From NCBI GenBank assembly GCA_014607495.2, contig CP053160.1:1922001-1986000 (forward strand): a DNA stretch of 64,000 nt, in the 5' to 3' direction. The notes under the pieces were generated by a model, which saw only the letters and a list, made by a program, of their open reading frames with translations, searched no databases and was not told where the DNA came from. Of the stretch, positions 25,701 to 36,152 are shown in pieces. The position numbers and the translations under genes were made by a program. The DNA comes from Carposina sasakii (Eukaryota; Arthropoda; Insecta; Lepidoptera; Carposinidae). Numbering within the stretch: position 1 is the first letter of the stretch; every line of letters begins with the position of its first letter.

Positions 25701-28700
25701 TATCTCACTCGATATAGTTTGTCGACTTTAATTTTTTTCATTTTCACAAAATGGCGTCCAGTAGTCGCCATATTGGTTTTTCACTAACGTCATGTCTTTA
25801 GTGACACTCGCCGGACTAAGAGGAATCGATTGACATATGAATCATAAAAATCGGCCGAGGGGTTTTGTCTGTATAGTGCTTCAAAGGAACATACAAACAT
25901 ACATACATAGGCTGTTAAACACAATACCACTCCTTTGCGTCGCGCAGTCGGGTAAAAAGCATAATTTTTTTAATTTATTAACAAAAATAGGGAAATAATT
26001 TTTATGTGGTATCACTATAATTTTCTCTATGACAATTGTAAACAAAATGTAAAATACAGTATTTAAATACCAAGGCTAGTAATTATGCTACTTATACGTG
26101 AAATGTGATCCTAAAGTGTTTACTTAGTGACCCGGTACAATTTTTTCAGGTAGGGACCACGCAATTTATATTATTAGTTTAATGTTATCCCACTGACGTC
26201 TACAGCCCGACTGGATGAACTAGGTTGATTCAACCGACTTAAATTTGCTTCAAAAGTTTTCGTGATCATGGGTTCTGGACCCTCCTTATTCTAAGCGGCA
26301 GGCTATTAAGTAAGTTGCAGTAGCAAAGCCGAAGCATTGCAGCAGCGAAAATTTTGAGGGAGTGAGTGCACGGGGTGTGGTGCGGGGCGCCAGAGGACGC
26401 CTACGCTAACACACTCTTCGGCTGTGCTACTGCAGTAAGTAAATTATCTATTGAAGGTCAATCATAATTTCATAAAGTCCTGATATATAATTGAAAAAAT
26501 GAAAAATCATTCATAGAAAACAGTTATACTGTGGCGTTGACTACGATAACATGGCCACTTTTCACGACTTCTTCGACGTTATAAAAAACGCACAATAACT
26601 CAAATCATAAACTCTTTCCATATCTAGACTCGGCCTCTCAATCATAGATCTTTAAGCAATGTGTAAAGTTTAATAAATGTCGATAAAACATAGGATAGTT
26701 AGAAACTAACGCGAGTGAGTAACGAGATGACGGATAATAGGGGTGAATGGAAGAAAAGTACATATTGCGCCGATCCCAAATGTATGAGAACAGGGCAGGA
26801 AGATGACAATGAGTTAGTAACCAACGCGATAGCACCTTACCTATAACCATGATCGGCGAGTGCTGCCTATGCGGCTCGTGCCAATAGTCCCTGTGCCCAC
26901 GATCATACTCGGGCTCCGGGTCGGAATCTATCGTCACCGTCTCGTGGTAGGGCGGCGCGGACGGCGTGTGCGGCGTCGTCGATTTCTGTCTTCGCCTGGA
27001 ATGCAGTCACATACGTTAATACATTGTAAAGTTTCACTTATAGAGTATACATGAGCTATAGCTCTATAGAGCGCAAGTTATGTTTCGTTATATTGAGACC
27101 TGCGAAAGCTAAATTTGCGTGTCTTTCAGTGACACGCCCCCTGATTACCTTGCAATTAATTTGCAATAGCAAAGCCGAAACAAAGCAAATAGTACAATAT
27201 TCGCCTTGAAATGACAAAGTTACTTTGAAATTCAGTTCACGTAATACGAATTTGACAAACAATCAGCGATTTTTGTGCAATTTTCGCTATCGCTTTTGCT
27301 AGTTAGGTAATAAGAGGGACGGCCGTAGGGTTGCCTGCTCAAATCTGTGCCTATAGATCATATTTATTGTAAAGCGCGCTCTATAAGCTTGCTAAATGTA
27401 CACTCTAGCTAGGGGCTTCATCAAATACATAGTTTCTTTGAATGAGGATACTAGTTGCTCTTTGACTAATTGATTCTGAAATCAAGCATTCCGAAAAATA
27501 AAAGGGGAAAAATGCTAGTTGTACCCAACTTTGTACTGGCTCAGATATAAAAAACGATGTTTCTATAAGATTATTTGTTATACTATTTGGAAATGCAGAA
27601 AATCATAAAAATTGGTTTACTGTTTTTAAGTTATAATAAGTGTTAAAACTAGTTTATATCTAGATATTAATAAATGGGTGACTTCACAAAGGCTTTGGCA
27701 ATTAGTTATGAAACTGAAATGTTTCAAAAGAACATATTTAAAAATATATAGTGTAGTAGTAAATATAAAATATTATGGACTTTAAAATAAACCTACTTGA
27801 TTAGTTGAAGTCTGTAGTAATCTGTCATCAATTCATTCATTGATCCACTGCAGACAAAACCAACCTAATTAGATTGAATGTAGCTTGTTTCTATGGTCAC
27901 ACTACACGTGTGATAGATACAGAAATTAATTATCTGTAACTAAAATATTGTAGGTACAAGCAATAAAATTCACAACAAATTTTTGACTAATGGACGTCCG
28001 CGACTCCGTCCGCGTGGACTGCAGAAAAAATAAAATGTCGATATTATACGGGATAAAACATTTTCCCGGGATAAAAAGTAGCCTATATGTTAAGTGGGAC
28101 CTGTCACAACGTATTCCTGAAAACTACACCGAAATCGGTTCAGCCGTTTCTGAGATTAGCGTGCACAAACATCGATCCGTTACAATTTTATTATATGTAT
28201 AGATATAGAAGAAGATAGATAGATATAGATAAAACCCAAAAGCTGAAACATCCCTGTTAGGAAATAGACATAGTGAGAAAAAACTTATTATGAAACTGCC
28301 CAAAAAAATGTTCTAACTAAAGGATTACTAACTAATTCAAGTGTAGGCTATAGACACAAAAAATTACTTATTTATAAATAAAAATATATGAGATGAGACG
28401 GTTTTAAATTCATTTTTAAATTATTTTTTAAATTATATTTGATTATTTATCTATTTCTGATTTTGGGTTTATCCATAAACACCTTGCATAGGCATAAAAC
28501 AAGGGAAAAAATAACATTACCTCATTGCACTACTGAAAGCATTAAAAATGACATGATAATTAAAAAATGTGAAAGAGCACATATCAAACAATAAAATTGA
28601 AAATACAAACAAAAGAGATGACATGTTAAATTAAGCAGACAAGGATACATTGAAACTCTATTGAATATTCAGAATATGGATGGATTGCTCCTGTAGAATG

Positions 28701-31217
28701 CAGTACCAAAGTATCACTGGATTTAGATGCATTTAGATCTTGAATATTGGAGGAGTCCAAAAAGTGATCTATGTAATGTAACATTAAATCTCACATTTTG
28801 GTTAAAAGCCTGGTTAAATTTGTGCAATTTGCTTGGAATATGAATGATTCTATTCTATTAGTTGTGGAAAAATACAATAAGCCTCATGCTTAGTGTATTA
28901 TTACCAGAGGTCGGAATTAGGTAGAGTCATTTATGTACTTGCATCGAAATGTTGATATTAATGTGGACCTTCCCAGGATTTCTAATGGACAATCCCATGT
29001 GGCCAACAATATTACAAATAAATAATAATAAAACCCTCAGAGATAGACAAATAAAACAAAGATAATTAACATAAAATTTCTGCACTTTAAAATTAATACC
29101 GGAATTTGAGGCATATCCACTTTATTCTTTCGCTGTATGAAATCAGTGCAAGTACATAAATGACTCTACCTAATTCCGACCTCTGATTATTACACTCATA
29201 TATTTGTAACAATACACTACAAAATGTATTATTTTAGTAGACAGCCTTTTTAGCCCCACTGGTGGAACAAGTCTCTAAATAGACTGGTAACTATATTTAA
29301 ATTCAATTGGAAATACTTAAGAATATACACATTTCATCACATTGTTATTGATCCAATATTGTTTGATTGATTGAGTGTAATGGTTGCTATGCATTTCTGT
29401 GTATCAATTTCAAATTGTGAGTGTTTAGTGCAATGAGCATGAAGGTGCATCAAATTCTAAATAATGAACAAATATGGAGAGTACTAAACAAAATATCACA
29501 ATGTGTCATATTCCAAGTTTCAACCGATTTAGTTTCTCTTCCTTCATAGTACAGAAAATTGTGTCATATTTTATGTTGAAGAGATAAGCTTAGAGATAAG
29601 AAAAGTTTCATTTAGAGTATGAATGTTTGTCACTTGACTTCATATTTTATATTGATTACCAGAAATAGATTTCTTATTTAATAAGAGATTATTCAATAGG
29701 CCGATAGTGCTAACTGTTGAATAAATTTGATGCTGGCTTTCAATCACACTTCATAAAGAGAGAGACAGCATGAGCCTTATCCTTCAAATAGACCTATCTG
29801 ACCATTGGAAAAATCTTTGCAATCAGCATTACCACTTTATAAAAACTACTAACTGTAATATTCCAGGAAGAGCTATTTTTTCAGCTTCCAAATAATGTGT
29901 AGGTAGGTATAGCCATATGGGTAACAATTTTCATTAAGACCTGCATCCATATGATGAATTTGGTGAGAGTGAGATATCTCACTTTTAAACGTCAAACTCA
30001 CAGAGCTATTAATAACTAGATAAACTAAGTGTATGTACTTTACATGTAAAAAAATTGACTAAAGAATTAGGGCTAATAGAAGTGGTTTGCAATCCTTTTT
30101 TACACACCAAGTAGAAAAACTTGCCTTGTCTAGTTATTACTTAGCTCTGAGGATTTGATGTTCAAAAGTGAGACATCTCACTCTCACCAAATTCATCATA
30201 CGGGTGCTGGTAAACCATTTTGTTTAGAAAACGTAAGACAGATAAACATGCAGACGAGAGTATCACACACTTATAAAATTATTATGTAAAGTCTTTTTTT
30301 TATTAATTTGGACTCATCAATGGCAAAGTAAAGTAATGATAGTGAATGCTCAATGTTTAGCAAAAATATGAAAGCAGGTTGTTAAAAGAAATTGTCAAAA
30401 TTACTTGTGATAGTTTGGCATAATTTCTTGGAAGTTTGAGGTTGACATTTTTAGATAAGGTTTCATACCTAGCTGGAGGAGATCTATCCCGATGTGGCGA
30501 GAAGGGCATGGCCGCGTGATGAATAGGGGGCTCCCGGTGACTGGGCCGGTGAAGCGGGGGGGTAGAGGGAGACACAGGCGAGCAAGAGCCATTCTGCAGA
30601 GGGGATGAAGGCTTCTCCCACTCGCACTCGGGAGGCGCTACGTAACGCGGCACGGGGGGCAGAGGCATTTCCACCGGGACATTGTCGTCCGGGGACACAC
30701 TCTCCAGGCTCGCACTACGAGACCTTTGCTTGGACTTCTTCTTCCTCTTCTTCTTATCCTTCTTTTTTTTCTCTTTCTTTTTCTTGTAACGAGAAACCTC
30801 GTCAGACTCTGGCTCTGCCTCGACATATTCTAACCCCCGCCTCTTCCTTGATGCTGCCAAAGGAGAATCATGTGTGAGACCGTATTCCTCCACTGCCCGT
30901 CGGCCCGAACTTGTCGTCACAGATATAGTCTTGTTATCGACAAAGGTACGGATGGCGTGAGACCTCCTGGTTCTATCTAAGTCGTCTGCGAGATGGCGAC
31001 TGATCGAGCTCGCCTCACTCTCGATCTCGCCCGCCTCCGGGGCCGACAGCTCCTCTGAGCTGACATCGGAATACTCCACAAGAGGTTTGTTGGAATGAAT
31101 TGTAGTATATATCTGGTCATGGGTACCGGAACCGTGGGTCCTGTACTTCTTGTGTGATCTTTTCTTGTGCTTCTCCTTGTGATGCTTGCTGTGCCGTTTC
31201 TCGTGGCTCCGCTCCAT
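10730..31217 (-). CDS. Cdk12: Cdk12/Cdk13-type RNA polymerase II CTD kinase (one-base frameshift)
   Basis: Cyclin K-dependent kinase that phosphorylates the RNA polymerase II tail during elongation. Coding exons, 5' to 3': 31217-30469, 26995-26841, 24452-24341, 21678-21550, 20834-20711, 20227-20096, 19622-19479, 19077-18932, 17978-17861, 16721-16600, 16024-15905, 15631-15404, 14640-14444, 13825-13621, 12900-12632, 11814-11669, 10809-10730. Residues 1-400 are basic/RS-rich (nuclear speckle type), followed by a Pro-rich stretch. Kinase from about 685: IGEGTYGQV, catalytic Lys712 (VALKK), PITAVRE helix 724-730, HRD Asp815 (HRDIKCSN), DFG Asp833, T-loop Thr850 in [15 protein letters not shown], then the Cdk12-type C-terminal extension [13 protein letters not shown]. 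All junctions agree in phase except after exon 19077-18932, one base short of the needed length. With that base the frame is 1058 residues. Cdk12 against Cdk13 is not resolvable; insects have one gene. Confidence 0.93.
11625..11662 (+). repeat. Truncated family A MITE end beside a Cdk12 splice donor
   Basis: TACAGGGTGTAACAAAAAGG and the following AAGCG block match the 5' end of the full elements at 22711 and 51652. It ends where the Cdk12 donor (GTAAGG, opposite 11668-11663) begins, so the intron is transposon-derived from about its seventh base. Confidence 0.65.
11868..12075 (+). repeat. Family S repeat, copy 3
   Basis: Contains GGGAGTCGACTAAGGAACT, GTGATAAGCTAGCAACTTGT, CTACAGTTCTGGCTACCTCA and GGGAACACAGCC in the same order as 2320-2560. 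Cdk12 intron. Confidence 0.6.
13866..14065 (+). repeat. Family R repeat, copy 3
   Basis: Nearest relative of 918-1165: GGCAGAGTAGAGTTAGTACC start, TAGTCCGAAAATCACACTGC centre, CAGCAGTGGACTGCAATAGG and CTGAAGA end. Begins about 40 bp from the Cdk12 exon 13621-13825. Confidence 0.65.
14931..15340. mobile_element. Fold-back element, family F, intact copy
   Basis: 410 bp. Both ends carry CTCTATTGAGGGATCGCCCA and continue as near-identical inverted arms of about 135 bp (14931-15068 and 15206-15340), through CACCACCGGGCCCTA, GACCCTCGGATCTG and CATGATCACGAACACAAGAC. The centre has TCGACATATGTTTCGCC. Related pieces: 51023-51105, 55446-55567 with 55880-56020, 58021-58115 and 61141-61350. It lies 63 bp downstream of a Cdk12 kinase exon (15404-15631). 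No ORF. Confidence 0.8.
16229..16345 (+). repeat. Retroposon tail-like repeat
   Basis: GAGAAATCTCTGTAAGAGAT, AAGCTCGCCTTTGTAGATTA and GTGTACAATAAAGATTTAA resemble the common 3' tail of lepidopteran non-LTR elements, which end near an AATAAAG. No coding part is attached. Class inferred. Confidence 0.45.
16440..16557. mobile_element. Short TIR element, family G, copy 2
   Basis: Left end AGGGGTGAGCACGTACC, right end GGTTCGTGCTTACCCCA, flanked by CTG on both sides. Partner of 3912-4033. It lies just downstream, in transcript sense, of the Cdk12 exon 16600-16721. Confidence 0.75.
17062..17279 (-). pseudogene. Tc1-like transposase remnant (C-terminal part)
   Basis: The minus strand reads [20 protein letters not shown], then [16 protein letters not shown], an in-frame TAG where the family has Trp, then [18 protein letters not shown] and a normal stop after [20 protein letters not shown] is the third catalytic motif of Tc1-type transposases. 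The N-terminal two thirds is missing. Next to it, 17295-17360 has an inverted AAATCAGCTGTTCCATAC pair. A dead element in a Cdk12 intron. Confidence 0.8.
18391..18875. mobile_element. Hairpin MITE, family B
   Basis: 485-bp element flanked by TA (18389-18390, 18876-18877). Ends: CAGGGTGTGAGTGACAGCCA with GGCAAATA, and the inverted TATTTGCCTGGC..CTGTCACAAACACCCTG. AT-rich centre without an ORF. Cdk12 intron. Confidence 0.8.
20350..20535 (-). repeat. Family S repeat, inverted copy 4
   Basis: The complement of the 2320/57240 order: GTGTTCCCTAAATGGGG, CAGGATAGC, CGTTTAGCACAGCATGG, then TCGACTCTTACGACATGCAT and GGAAG. Cdk12 intron. A shorter trace with TCGTCGACTCTTACGACATG is at 14205-14275. Confidence 0.55.
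21058..21210 (+). repeat. Family U repeat, copy 1
   Basis: CTTTCCGTCCCATCGGACTA, GAATAGAGAGTGCATCTGTG, CACTTGTGCACTATAATATG and AGATTGGTCGCCTTGGCC, ending in ATCATCATCATCAG. Matches 43252-43455 and, inverted, 43905-44135. Probably the 3' end of a non-LTR retrotransposon with an (ATC)n tail. Confidence 0.6.
22711..22973. mobile_element. Hairpin MITE, family A, copy 2
   Basis: 263 bp. TACAGGGTGTAACAAAAAGG at one end and CTTTTTGTTACATCCTGTA at the other. Arms complementary through GTTAAGCGAAAAGCTATGTA and ATAGCCCACTATAGAGAA. Cdk12 intron. Confidence 0.85.
23581..23938. mobile_element. Hairpin MITE, family C
   Basis: 358 bp. Ends TACTGGGTGTAAAAAGACAA and TTGTCTTTTTACACCCTGTA. Arms pair again at ACCTCGTATTCTTTGTAA and its complement near 23885. 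No ORF. Cdk12 intron. Confidence 0.8.
24764..24985 (+). repeat. Dispersed retroposon-like repeat, family V, copy 1
   Basis: GTGGACGCCCGCGACTTCGT, GGATAAAAA..AGTAGCCTATGT, CGTGAAAGAGTAACAAACAT and TTTATAATATTAGTAGGA follow a 200-250-bp dispersed insect repeat order. Related copies at 27988-28205, 35853-36152 (inverted) and a trace near 12150-12180. Confidence 0.65.
25174..25472. repeat. Inverted repeat with 62-bp arms
   Basis: 25174-25235 and 25412-25472 are near-perfect complements (AAAATCCAAAAACCCGACTG and its complement inside the arms). The same CGCGCAGTCGGGTAAAAAG end recurs at 25948-25967, so 25174-25970 may be one larger composite repeat. Confidence 0.65.
26311..26440. repeat. Hairpin repeat, family E, copy 1
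   Basis: TTGCAGTAGCAAAGCCGAAG at the left and TTCGGCTGTGCTACTGCAGT at the right form inverted ends around a GC-rich centre. Related: 27136-27323, 51271-51330, 52191-52350. Cdk12 intron. Confidence 0.6.
27136..27323. repeat. Hairpin repeat, family E, copy 2
   Basis: CCCCTGATTACCTTGCAATT with TTGCAATAGCAAAGCCGAA on the left and CGCTTTTGCTAGTTAGGTAA on the right. The centre differs from copy 1. Confidence 0.55.
27988..28205 (+). repeat. Family V repeat, copy 2
   Basis: TGGACGTCCGCGACTCCGTC, CGGGATAAAAAGTAGCCTAT, ACCGAAATCGGTTCAGCCGT and TTATTATATGTATAG. Followed by a short GATA-rich run at about 28203-28230. Confidence 0.65.
28905..29185. mobile_element. hAT-type MITE with perfect 8-bp target duplication
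   Basis: 281 bp, ends CAGAGGTCGGAATTAGGTAG and the exact inverse, about 39-bp terminal inverted repeats in all. Flanked by ATTATTAC on both sides (28897-28904 and 29186-29193). An 8-bp duplication plus CAGAG ends is the hAT signature. No transposase. First coding intron of Cdk12. Confidence 0.85.
29938..30212. mobile_element. Hairpin element with about 85-bp arms
   Basis: ATGATGAATTTGGTGAGAGT with GAGATATCTCAC (29951 onward) is mirrored by GAGACATCTCACTCTCACCA with AATTCATCAT (to 30200). Pairing extends outwards and through AATAACTAGA. It ends about 260 bp downstream, in transcript sense, of the large first Cdk12 coding exon. Superfamily not determined. Confidence 0.7.
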
Positions 31218-31620
31218 TACTGTAGATGGCGGGGACCCGCCGTGGCAGTACTTACATCACCTGAAGTTATAAAAAATAAGCATTAAGTCAATCAGCTGAT
31301 TTAAGTAATTAATTATCAAAGACATTTTATCACAGGAGTTTGCAGGAGTATCATATAATAATTCCCTAATTCTGGTTCCAAAACACATACTATAAGCATT
31401 TAAATTACAGCAACTTTTACAAATTTTAATAAGAACTTAGGTAGGTACCTACTAGGTACTTACCTATTTCTAAAAATAATCACAACCTGCAAGTTAAGAT
31501 TCTCCAAGCACGAGACACAGCAAAATATCCAAAGTTGGACCTGTTAAAGTCAATAAATATAATAATAATAAACAAACTCACCTCAAGAGTAAACGGACGT
31601 GCGTCGTTTCGTTCCACAAT
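31218..31620 (-). promoter_or_regulatory. Cdk12 5' UTR with intron and start-stop element
   Basis: On the minus strand an acceptor (AACTTCAG) precedes 31260, and 31260-31218 is leader sequence before the ATG at 31217. A matching donor (CTTGAG|GTGAGT) lies at 31582, so a first non-coding exon of about 31582-31620 is likely. The leader contains ATGTAA (31257-31252), an initiation codon followed at once by a stop. The start at 31217 is chosen because [16 protein letters not shown] opens the RS-rich domain and no in-frame upstream ATG continues the frame. Confidence 0.5.
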
Positions 31621-32408
31621 TACTTTTTATATTCTTCTACAAATCAAGATATTCGGATCAAAGTTTTATCGCTTTATTACTCTTGTTTGGTTGTTTTGTT
31701 TTAAATAATATAGTAATATCTAAGTTCTTTAGAGCTTTGATAATCTTATTTTGCTAATCATAATCATAAATAGCGCATAATTCATGTAAAAATAATGGAT
31801 TATTTTTGCTAGAAATGAGAGAACGTCAATACAACGTCGGCCATTTGCTTTTTGCTTATTCATTCATATAAGTTCAGTAGTGTTGATGTTGATCAATCGA
31901 TACCATTGCAACAACATTTATCGATATTACCCAGGATTTCGACCAATTTTTTTTTAAAATAATAAAACTGTTTTTGTAACTTACACTTTAGTAGGTATAA
32001 TTTTTCTCAGGCCATTCAATCATTAAATTTTCCTGGATAGGTTAGGATAAATATTTTAAACCGGTTTAAAGCTGTCTGTGTATGTATTTAATAATGTACA
32101 TTGATAAAAATAACTTGCTAAAACATATAAAACTGTATTCTTATAGTTTTAACAAGGAAATCGAAATTTACATTACGTTAGTAGCAGTGACTTTACGCCT
32201 CAGTTTTTTTAAGTTCATTCTCTAGTCAGGAAACCTTTTTTAGGCCGCGATCTGTATTAAAACTGAAATTCCACCAATTTTTAGTTAAATAATGTGTGTG
32301 AATCGTCATGATACCATTGTTAATCATTACATCACAATTATGGTCAGATTTTTTAAGCTGACACTTTCACACATTATAAACACACATACGTAATATTTAA
32401 AAAACCTT
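31621..32408. other. Upstream region of Cdk12, nothing coding seen
   Basis: AT-rich DNA upstream of the inferred Cdk12 first exon, so it should hold the promoter. I see no TATA box or initiator that I would defend, and no repeat. Confidence 0.35.
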
Positions 32409-33166
32409 GCATAATAATAATAAGCCCGCAGGGCAGCTTTGTGGCGAAGCTGTTGGTGATTGGCATCACCATGGACCCGAGTTCAGAGGGCCACTTTATC
32501 ATCTTTGGCCCTCAACTCTTAGCTTGCCTTCATTGGCTGGCTAAGAGGGAACAGCGCAAGAGCGGAACCTTTGATCCAGGGTGGAAGTGTAAAATGTCAT
32601 AACGCCGAGCGTAACTGACGTTCACACCCCGCAGTCTTACTTCTCTGCACCCTTAGCCGCCCGCGCCGGTGTTGCCTCCCCGGCATGCGCCACTTATGGA
32701 AAGCCCACCTCATGGCCTTAAAGTACGGGTGGCAAGTCACCGCCTGCTACCTCACAATTTTGGGACTAGATTGTTATTGCAGGCGTCGGATAGTATCCCT
32801 ATATACAATAGCCCTTATCCAGCCACCCAACATTCAAACCTATAGCCCATGACCTTAGTTTTCCATCGCACGACTTAGATCTGCACTCCAATAGTCTTTG
32901 CACATGGCGGGGACCATCACCGGGTGTATCATATTGTGCGTTCAGTGATGGTATTCACCATGTGTATCCCATACCATATTAATGCTCTCTTAACCCTATA
33001 CTTGACACTGTGAACTTAAATGCACATTCAATTCAGATTTTTTTTTATGGAAAATATAACATAGAATCATTTTAATAATAGCTCAAAGTAACTTCGTAAA
33101 CGTTTCTTTACGTCAGGAAAAGACAACTATATCTTTCTCGCTTACACATTGTCAGTGGTGAACAAA

Positions 33167-35664
33167 ATGGCGAGCAGTCGATTGACGCCCGCGCAACTCT
33201 CTGTAAGTATCCTATTTTAACTCAATTTAATTAACTTATATGGTCGAAATTGCTATATTTTTACTTTCTCAAAGGTTTATGCTATTGTTTGGTGACATTA
33301 TTTTTGTAATATATTATATGAATGTATAGTAATTCACGATTTGTTATATGTGTGCATTAAAATACACACTGCCTGGTTCAGAGTGCAGGACTCAATATTT
33401 ATTGTGTATATTTAAATGCACACTGCCTGCTTCGCTATGAATAATATCAAATTTGTAATGTGCATATAAATAAACACTGTCAACGTCATAGACTATTACT
33501 ATTTGTGAATGTTGTGTCTATAAATGCACATTGCCTACTGTACTACAACATACTCGAGCCTTTGTTTAGATATAATTTTCTCGTAATACACCCCTACTAC
33601 CCCTTACACAAAATTCCTATTCCTCAGCTTGCAATAATTTTCTTTCAGATGACTAGAGGTCGAAAAATTCTAGCTTTAGTTCCTAAATGCGGAGCCAAGT
33701 CTGATGTAGATTCCAGCGAATCCTCCGAAGATGAAATCCAGATGTGTAGACCTCATCAAGTCGTCTCCGAGGACAGTTCTCCTGTTCGATCAATAGCGTC
33801 TTCTGTCGAAAATTTAAATATCTCCGATAGTGATGACTGTGAGTATCGAGAAGTATACGCTGTTGCTTCTGTCCATGGACAGCCGAGATTCAGATACAAC
33901 ACTATCGATTATACTCCAAATTCACCTTCTATTCTTCAACATGATCCTGACATTATACTGCCTTCACCATCAGTTTATATTCCACCGTCACCATCTATAG
34001 ACTCAATCTGCAGTCCCGCACAGTCAGCGCCTGCTGCAACTCCAGCATCTGTCGCACCTGCAGCAGCTACTGTGCGTCTTCGGCGTTATAAGAAAAATCC
34101 GATAATTGTAAAGAAAAAAGTATTGAAACCTACCAAAATATTTCCTAAATGGACAGGAATGAAATTTCAAGGAGCAGCACACATAGAAGAAAATATGATT
34201 TTCGAATCTACAGATATTGAGAAATCGCCGTTTGATTACTTTAAGCTATTTTTTACTGACGATATACAAGAACTAATAGTATATCATACCAATTTATATT
34301 CTGTACAGAAAAAGGGCACTTCAATAAATATTAATAAAGACGACATTAAAAATTTTATAGCTATAAATATTTTAATGGGTGTTGTTGACATGCCGGCATA
34401 TACCGATTACTGGTCAAATGACTTTAAATACGGCAATATTGCTGAAGTCATGACACTAAAGAAATTTCAGTCTATTCGACGTTACATTCACTTTAATGAC
34501 AATTTAAAAGATGACGGTGACAGGTACTATAAAATAAGGCCGTTAGTAGAAAAAGTTCAATATAACTGCACAACGAATATACCTGAAGGGAGACATTTCA
34601 GCATCGACGAGATGATGGTGCCTTACAAGGGTACTAGAGCCGGCAGTCGAAAACAATATGTGCGGAATAAACCCAAAAAATGGGGATTTAAGTTTTTTGT
34701 TCGTGCTTCACCATCTGGCCTCGTGTATGATTTTGTTATTTATGGAGGAGACGACACTTTCAGACTCCATACATTTACTGAGAGGGAAAAAGGTATGGGT
34801 CTCGGGGCCAAAGTTGTTATAGCTTTGGCCCAATCTATCAAGCAAAAACCATGCTCTGTACTATATTTTGACAACTTTTTTACGTCAATTGAATTGATGC
34901 ATCATTTAAGAAATGAGTATGGTATATTCTCCTTAGGTACTGTCAGGGCAAATCGACTTCGAGGGGCAGAGAAAAAATTACCAAGCGACAAGGAGTTGAA
35001 GAAAAAGGGCAGAGGGGCTTTTGTACAGGTCGTGTCCAACGAACACAATATCGCTGTTGTGAAGTGGTTTGACAACAAATTTGTCATGGCTGCAAGTACT
35101 TATGTCGACGCCCATCCTGTTCAGAATATAATGCGGTATAAGAAAGAAGAAAAGAAGAAAGGTCCAGTAACATGCCCAAATTTAATAAAGCACTATAACG
35201 GAAGTATGGGTGGAGTTGACCTAGCCGATATGTTAATCGCTTTATACCGTACAGATTTAAAAGGCCATCGTTGGTATTTAGTATTGTTTTCTCAGATTCT
35301 AGACATCTGCGTTAATAATTCCTGGTTACTGTATCGTCACGAGAATAGTGGTAAACATAAACTAATGCCACTCAAGAAGTTTCGATTTAATTTATTTAGG
35401 CAACTGCGTTTTTTTGAGAGGATTTCTTCTAATCTACAACCTGACGGTCTTTTCAAATCTGTAAGAAAAGTAAAGAAACCAGTTGCGGCGAGGCCTGATG
35501 ACGCTACTCGTTTTGACCTGACAGGACATCTTCCTACTTTTACGACAAAAGGCAGATGTAGAAACTGTACCAAACACCAAACCAAATTTTTTTGTTCAAA
35601 GTGTGACGCACGGCTATGTATAATTGAAGGTCGAAATTGCTATATCGATTTTCACACTAAGTAG
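33167..35664 (+). CDS. piggyBac-type transposase (two exons, intact)
   Basis: Cut-and-paste DDD transposase for TTAA targets. Exon 1, 33167-33202, encodes MASSRLTPAQLS and ends at GTAAGT; exon 2, 33649-35664, follows TTTCTTTCAG in phase 0, giving 683 residues. The short first exon is inferred: exon 2 also opens with its own ATG (MTRGRKILALV), so translation could start there. Order: acidic Ser-rich and Pro-rich N-terminus, then the DDE_Tnp_1_7 domain with catalytic Asp332 (SIDEMMVPYKG), Asp420 (LYFDNFFTS) and Asp536 (GGVDLADML), then a C-terminal Cys-rich domain (CRNC, FFCSKCDARLCI) of the type that binds element ends. No stop or frameshift, so it may be active. Host-domesticated PGBD genes are an alternative, but the intact ends argue for a mobile copy. 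Confidence 0.93.
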
Positions 35665-35852
35665 GATTAATTTGTTTTTTTTTTATATTGTTAGATATAT
35701 ATTTAAGTAAACTTTGATCTCAGAATATTGCGACTGATTTTTGTGATAATTATTAATAAGGTTATCTCTGTTTTTTTTCTTCAAATTTAGTGTTTATTGC
35801 CTACCATATCATCATGTAATACATAATGTTGGTACATCTATAGGTATATTCT

Positions 35853-36152
35853 ATATACATATAATAAAAATATCGCTATCTGTACATGGAAGATATATGA
35901 GAAAAAATACTATAGGAGACCTTTATCAACGCAACAGTACCCAAAATATAGATTTTTGGAATTATTGTCTGTTTGTCTATGCGTTTGTGCACGCTAATCT
36001 CAGAAACGGCTGAACCGATTTCGATGTACTTTTCAGTAAAATATTGTGATTGGTCCCACTTAACATATAGGCTACTTTTTATCACGGATAATTTCGACAT
36101 TTTGTTTTTCTATAGTCCACGCGGACGGAGTCGCGGGCGTCCACTAGTACCT
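35853..36152 (-). repeat. Family V repeat inserted inside the piggyBac element
   Basis: Inverted relative to 24764 and 27988: ACGCTAATCTCAGAAACGGC, CTTAACATATAGGCTACTTT, AGTCCACGCGGACGGAGTCG. It lies 190 bp after the transposase stop and inside the element ends, making a third nesting level. Confidence 0.65.

Noticed and set aside
33460..33648. N-terminal extension of the piggyBac transposase upstream of MTRGRK
   Set aside because: The open frame here is AT-rich, ends in an acceptor (TTTCTTTCAG), contains the repeated subterminal motifs and lacks transposase-like sequence. A spliced 12-codon first exon explains the start better.
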